A model generated the notes under the pieces. It searched no databases and was not told where the DNA came from. It was given only the letters and a program-made list of their open reading frames with translations. Shown here piece by piece: positions 63,269 through 64,000 of a DNA stretch of 64,000 nt (positions are counted from its first letter, which is position 1; every line of letters begins with the position of its first letter). This stretch comes from an uncultured Eubacteriales bacterium (GTDB taxonomy: Bacteria > Bacillota > Clostridia > Oscillospirales > UMGS1783): positions 186,001-250,000 of the forward strand of contig CAKSHC010000001.1 in assembly GCA_934456365.1 (NCBI GenBank), in the 5' to 3' direction. Made by a program: the position numbers and the translations under genes.

Positions 63269-63925
63269 TTATAACGACGCGATGATTTCCGGCAGCTGAG
63301 AAGCCGAATCGGCCAGCCGGTCTGCTCCGGCGGAGCGAAGCTCTTCCTCGCCGCGGTAGCCCCAGCAGCAGCCGATGCTTTTCAGACCGCCGTTTTGGGC
63401 GGTAAAGATATCCACATCGCTGTCGCCGATAAAGACGGCGTTTTCCGGGTTGACCTGCATGGACTGCAAAATAGCCTGGAGATAAGCCGGATCCGGCTTC
63501 ATGGGATATCCCTCGCCCGATCCGCAAATGGCGAAAAACGGGATATCACCCAGGCGGATACGGCAAAGCTCCTTCGATTGCGACCCAAGCTTATTGGAAA
63601 GCACGGCGAGCCGGATTCCCTTTTGATGGAGCTCGAGAAGGGCTTCGTGCATACCGGGATAGGGGTAGGTATGATCCGCAAAATGGTGGTTATAGAGATC
63701 TACAAAGAGATCCGCCATTTTTTGGAGCTTTTCATCGTCGTGGAAGTCCGGCGGGAGAATGCGGACCAAGGACTCGACATGCCCGGCTCCGATCACATGG
63801 CCGAACCTCTCTTCCGTGCAGGGGGGATAGCCGAATTTCTCGACCGCCGCATTGAAAGCAGGGAAAAGATCCGGTTTCGTATCGAACAGGGTGCCGTCCA
63901 GATCAAAGATTGCCGCTTGAATCAT
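63269..63925 (-). CDS. HAD-family hydrolase, phosphoglycolate phosphatase-like
   Basis: 218 residues. The catalytic motif DLDGTLFDT is at the N terminus, with VLSNKL, KPDPAYL and FIGDSDVDIFTA as motifs II-IV and a C1 cap between. Substrate is uncertain: phosphoglycolate phosphatase is the common annotation. ATG 63925 is chosen because GAGG precedes it and homologues begin near there. The longest-ORF ATG at 63955 lies inside the -10 box and so cannot be used. Confidence 0.85.
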   Translation of the reverse strand: MIQAAIFDLDGTLFDTKPDLFPAFNAAVEKFGYPPCTEERFGHVIGAGHVESLVRILPPDFHDDEKLQKMADLFVDLYNHHFADHTYPYPGMHEALLELHQKGIRLAVLSNKLGSQSKELCRIRLGDIPFFAICGSGEGYPMKPDPAYLQAILQSMQVNPENAVFIGDSDVDIFTAQNGGLKSIGCCWGYRGEEELRSAGADRLADSASQLPEIIASL

Positions 63926-63953
63926 ATTTCGCCTCATATCCTCTTTTTTCGCC

Positions 63954-63982
63954 ATTATAGCACGGAAAAATTAAAAAGAAAA
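63954..63982 (-). promoter_or_regulatory. Promoter for the HAD-rpe unit
   Basis: On the minus strand a perfect TATAAT (63959-63954) is preceded by a 17-base spacer and a weak TTTTCT -35, in a very AT-rich stretch. The -10 contains the upstream ATG of the longest ORF. Confidence 0.6.
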
Positions 63983-64000
63983 GTTGATTTATAAAATTTT

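Noticed and set aside
1..64000. Insertion sequences, prophage, CRISPR arrays, tRNA genes
   Set aside because: No transposase, phage structural gene, regularly spaced repeats or tRNA cloverleaf was seen; the two Xer genes look chromosomal.

Overview
The window is chromosomal DNA from an anaerobic, endospore-forming Gram-positive bacterium. I place it in class Clostridia, probably near the Oscillospirales/Ruminococcaceae-like lineages. This rests on spoIVA, the complete spoIIIAA-AH operon, a spoIIM homologue and spoVFAB (dipicolinate synthase). It also fits the strong AGGAGG-type ribosome sites, the GC-rich coding sequence, and the nusB-xseAB-ispA-dxs-tlyA-argR-recN order typical of Firmicutes. 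The phylum call is firm; the family is inference. No CRISPR array, insertion sequence, prophage, tRNA or rRNA was seen. One small SRP RNA is present.

Layout. 1-2.1 kb: the 3' end of an HD-domain dGTPase-like gene (+) converging on spoIVA (-). 2.2-6.9 kb: the spoIIIA operon (+), which builds the forespore-mother cell channel; spoIVA and spoIIIA diverge from what looks like a superimposed pair of sigma-E promoters. 6.9-15.8 kb: an Asp23 protein, then nusB-xseA-xseB-ispA-dxs-tlyA-nadK-argR-recN, mostly overlapping genes. 15.8-20.8 kb: a zinc-ribbon membrane protein, proC, spoIIM with a co-directional Xer-like gene that has lost two catalytic residues, a convergent intact xerC, and prmA. 20.8-37.7 kb: mostly minus-strand housekeeping genes: M18 aminopeptidase, lytic transglycosylase, coaE, sua5, prfA, DUF951, two half-size TauE/SafE permeases, hemW, lepA, isocitrate dehydrogenase and aconitase, tsaD-rimI-ywlE and polA. 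ruvX is the only plus-strand gene there and appears leaderless. 37.9-43.4 kb (+): an rlmB-type methyltransferase overlapping an 847-residue protein that looks like a gutted P-type ATPase, then spoVFA-spoVFB behind a textbook sigma-K promoter, then a small unknown gene. 43.4-47.0 kb: an accessory module in which a PocR/AraC regulator is divergent from a ferredoxin, FAD-oxidoreductase, SGNH-lipoprotein operon. 47.0-64 kb (-): folD, lgt, the ymfF/ymfH M16 pair, a 7.2-kb cyclic beta-1,2-glucan synthase-like gene, yitT, mrnC, recR, ybaB, dnaX, the SRP RNA, rpe and a HAD phosphatase.

How they work together. Sporulation genes form three blocks: engulfment/coat (spoIVA, spoIIIA), spoIIM, and late spore-core dipicolinate (spoVFAB). 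Information processing is spread between them: NusB, RecN, ExoVII, PrfA, LepA, PolA, RecR/YbaB/DnaX, and SRP RNA. Terpenoid precursors come from Dxs and IspA. Aconitase plus isocitrate dehydrogenase can supply 2-oxoglutarate.

The observation I rate highest is the 847-residue protein at 38696-41239. It keeps the 4+2+2 membrane topology and parts of the nucleotide-binding domain of a P1B-type ATPase, but it lacks the TGE, DKTGT and GDGxND catalytic motifs.
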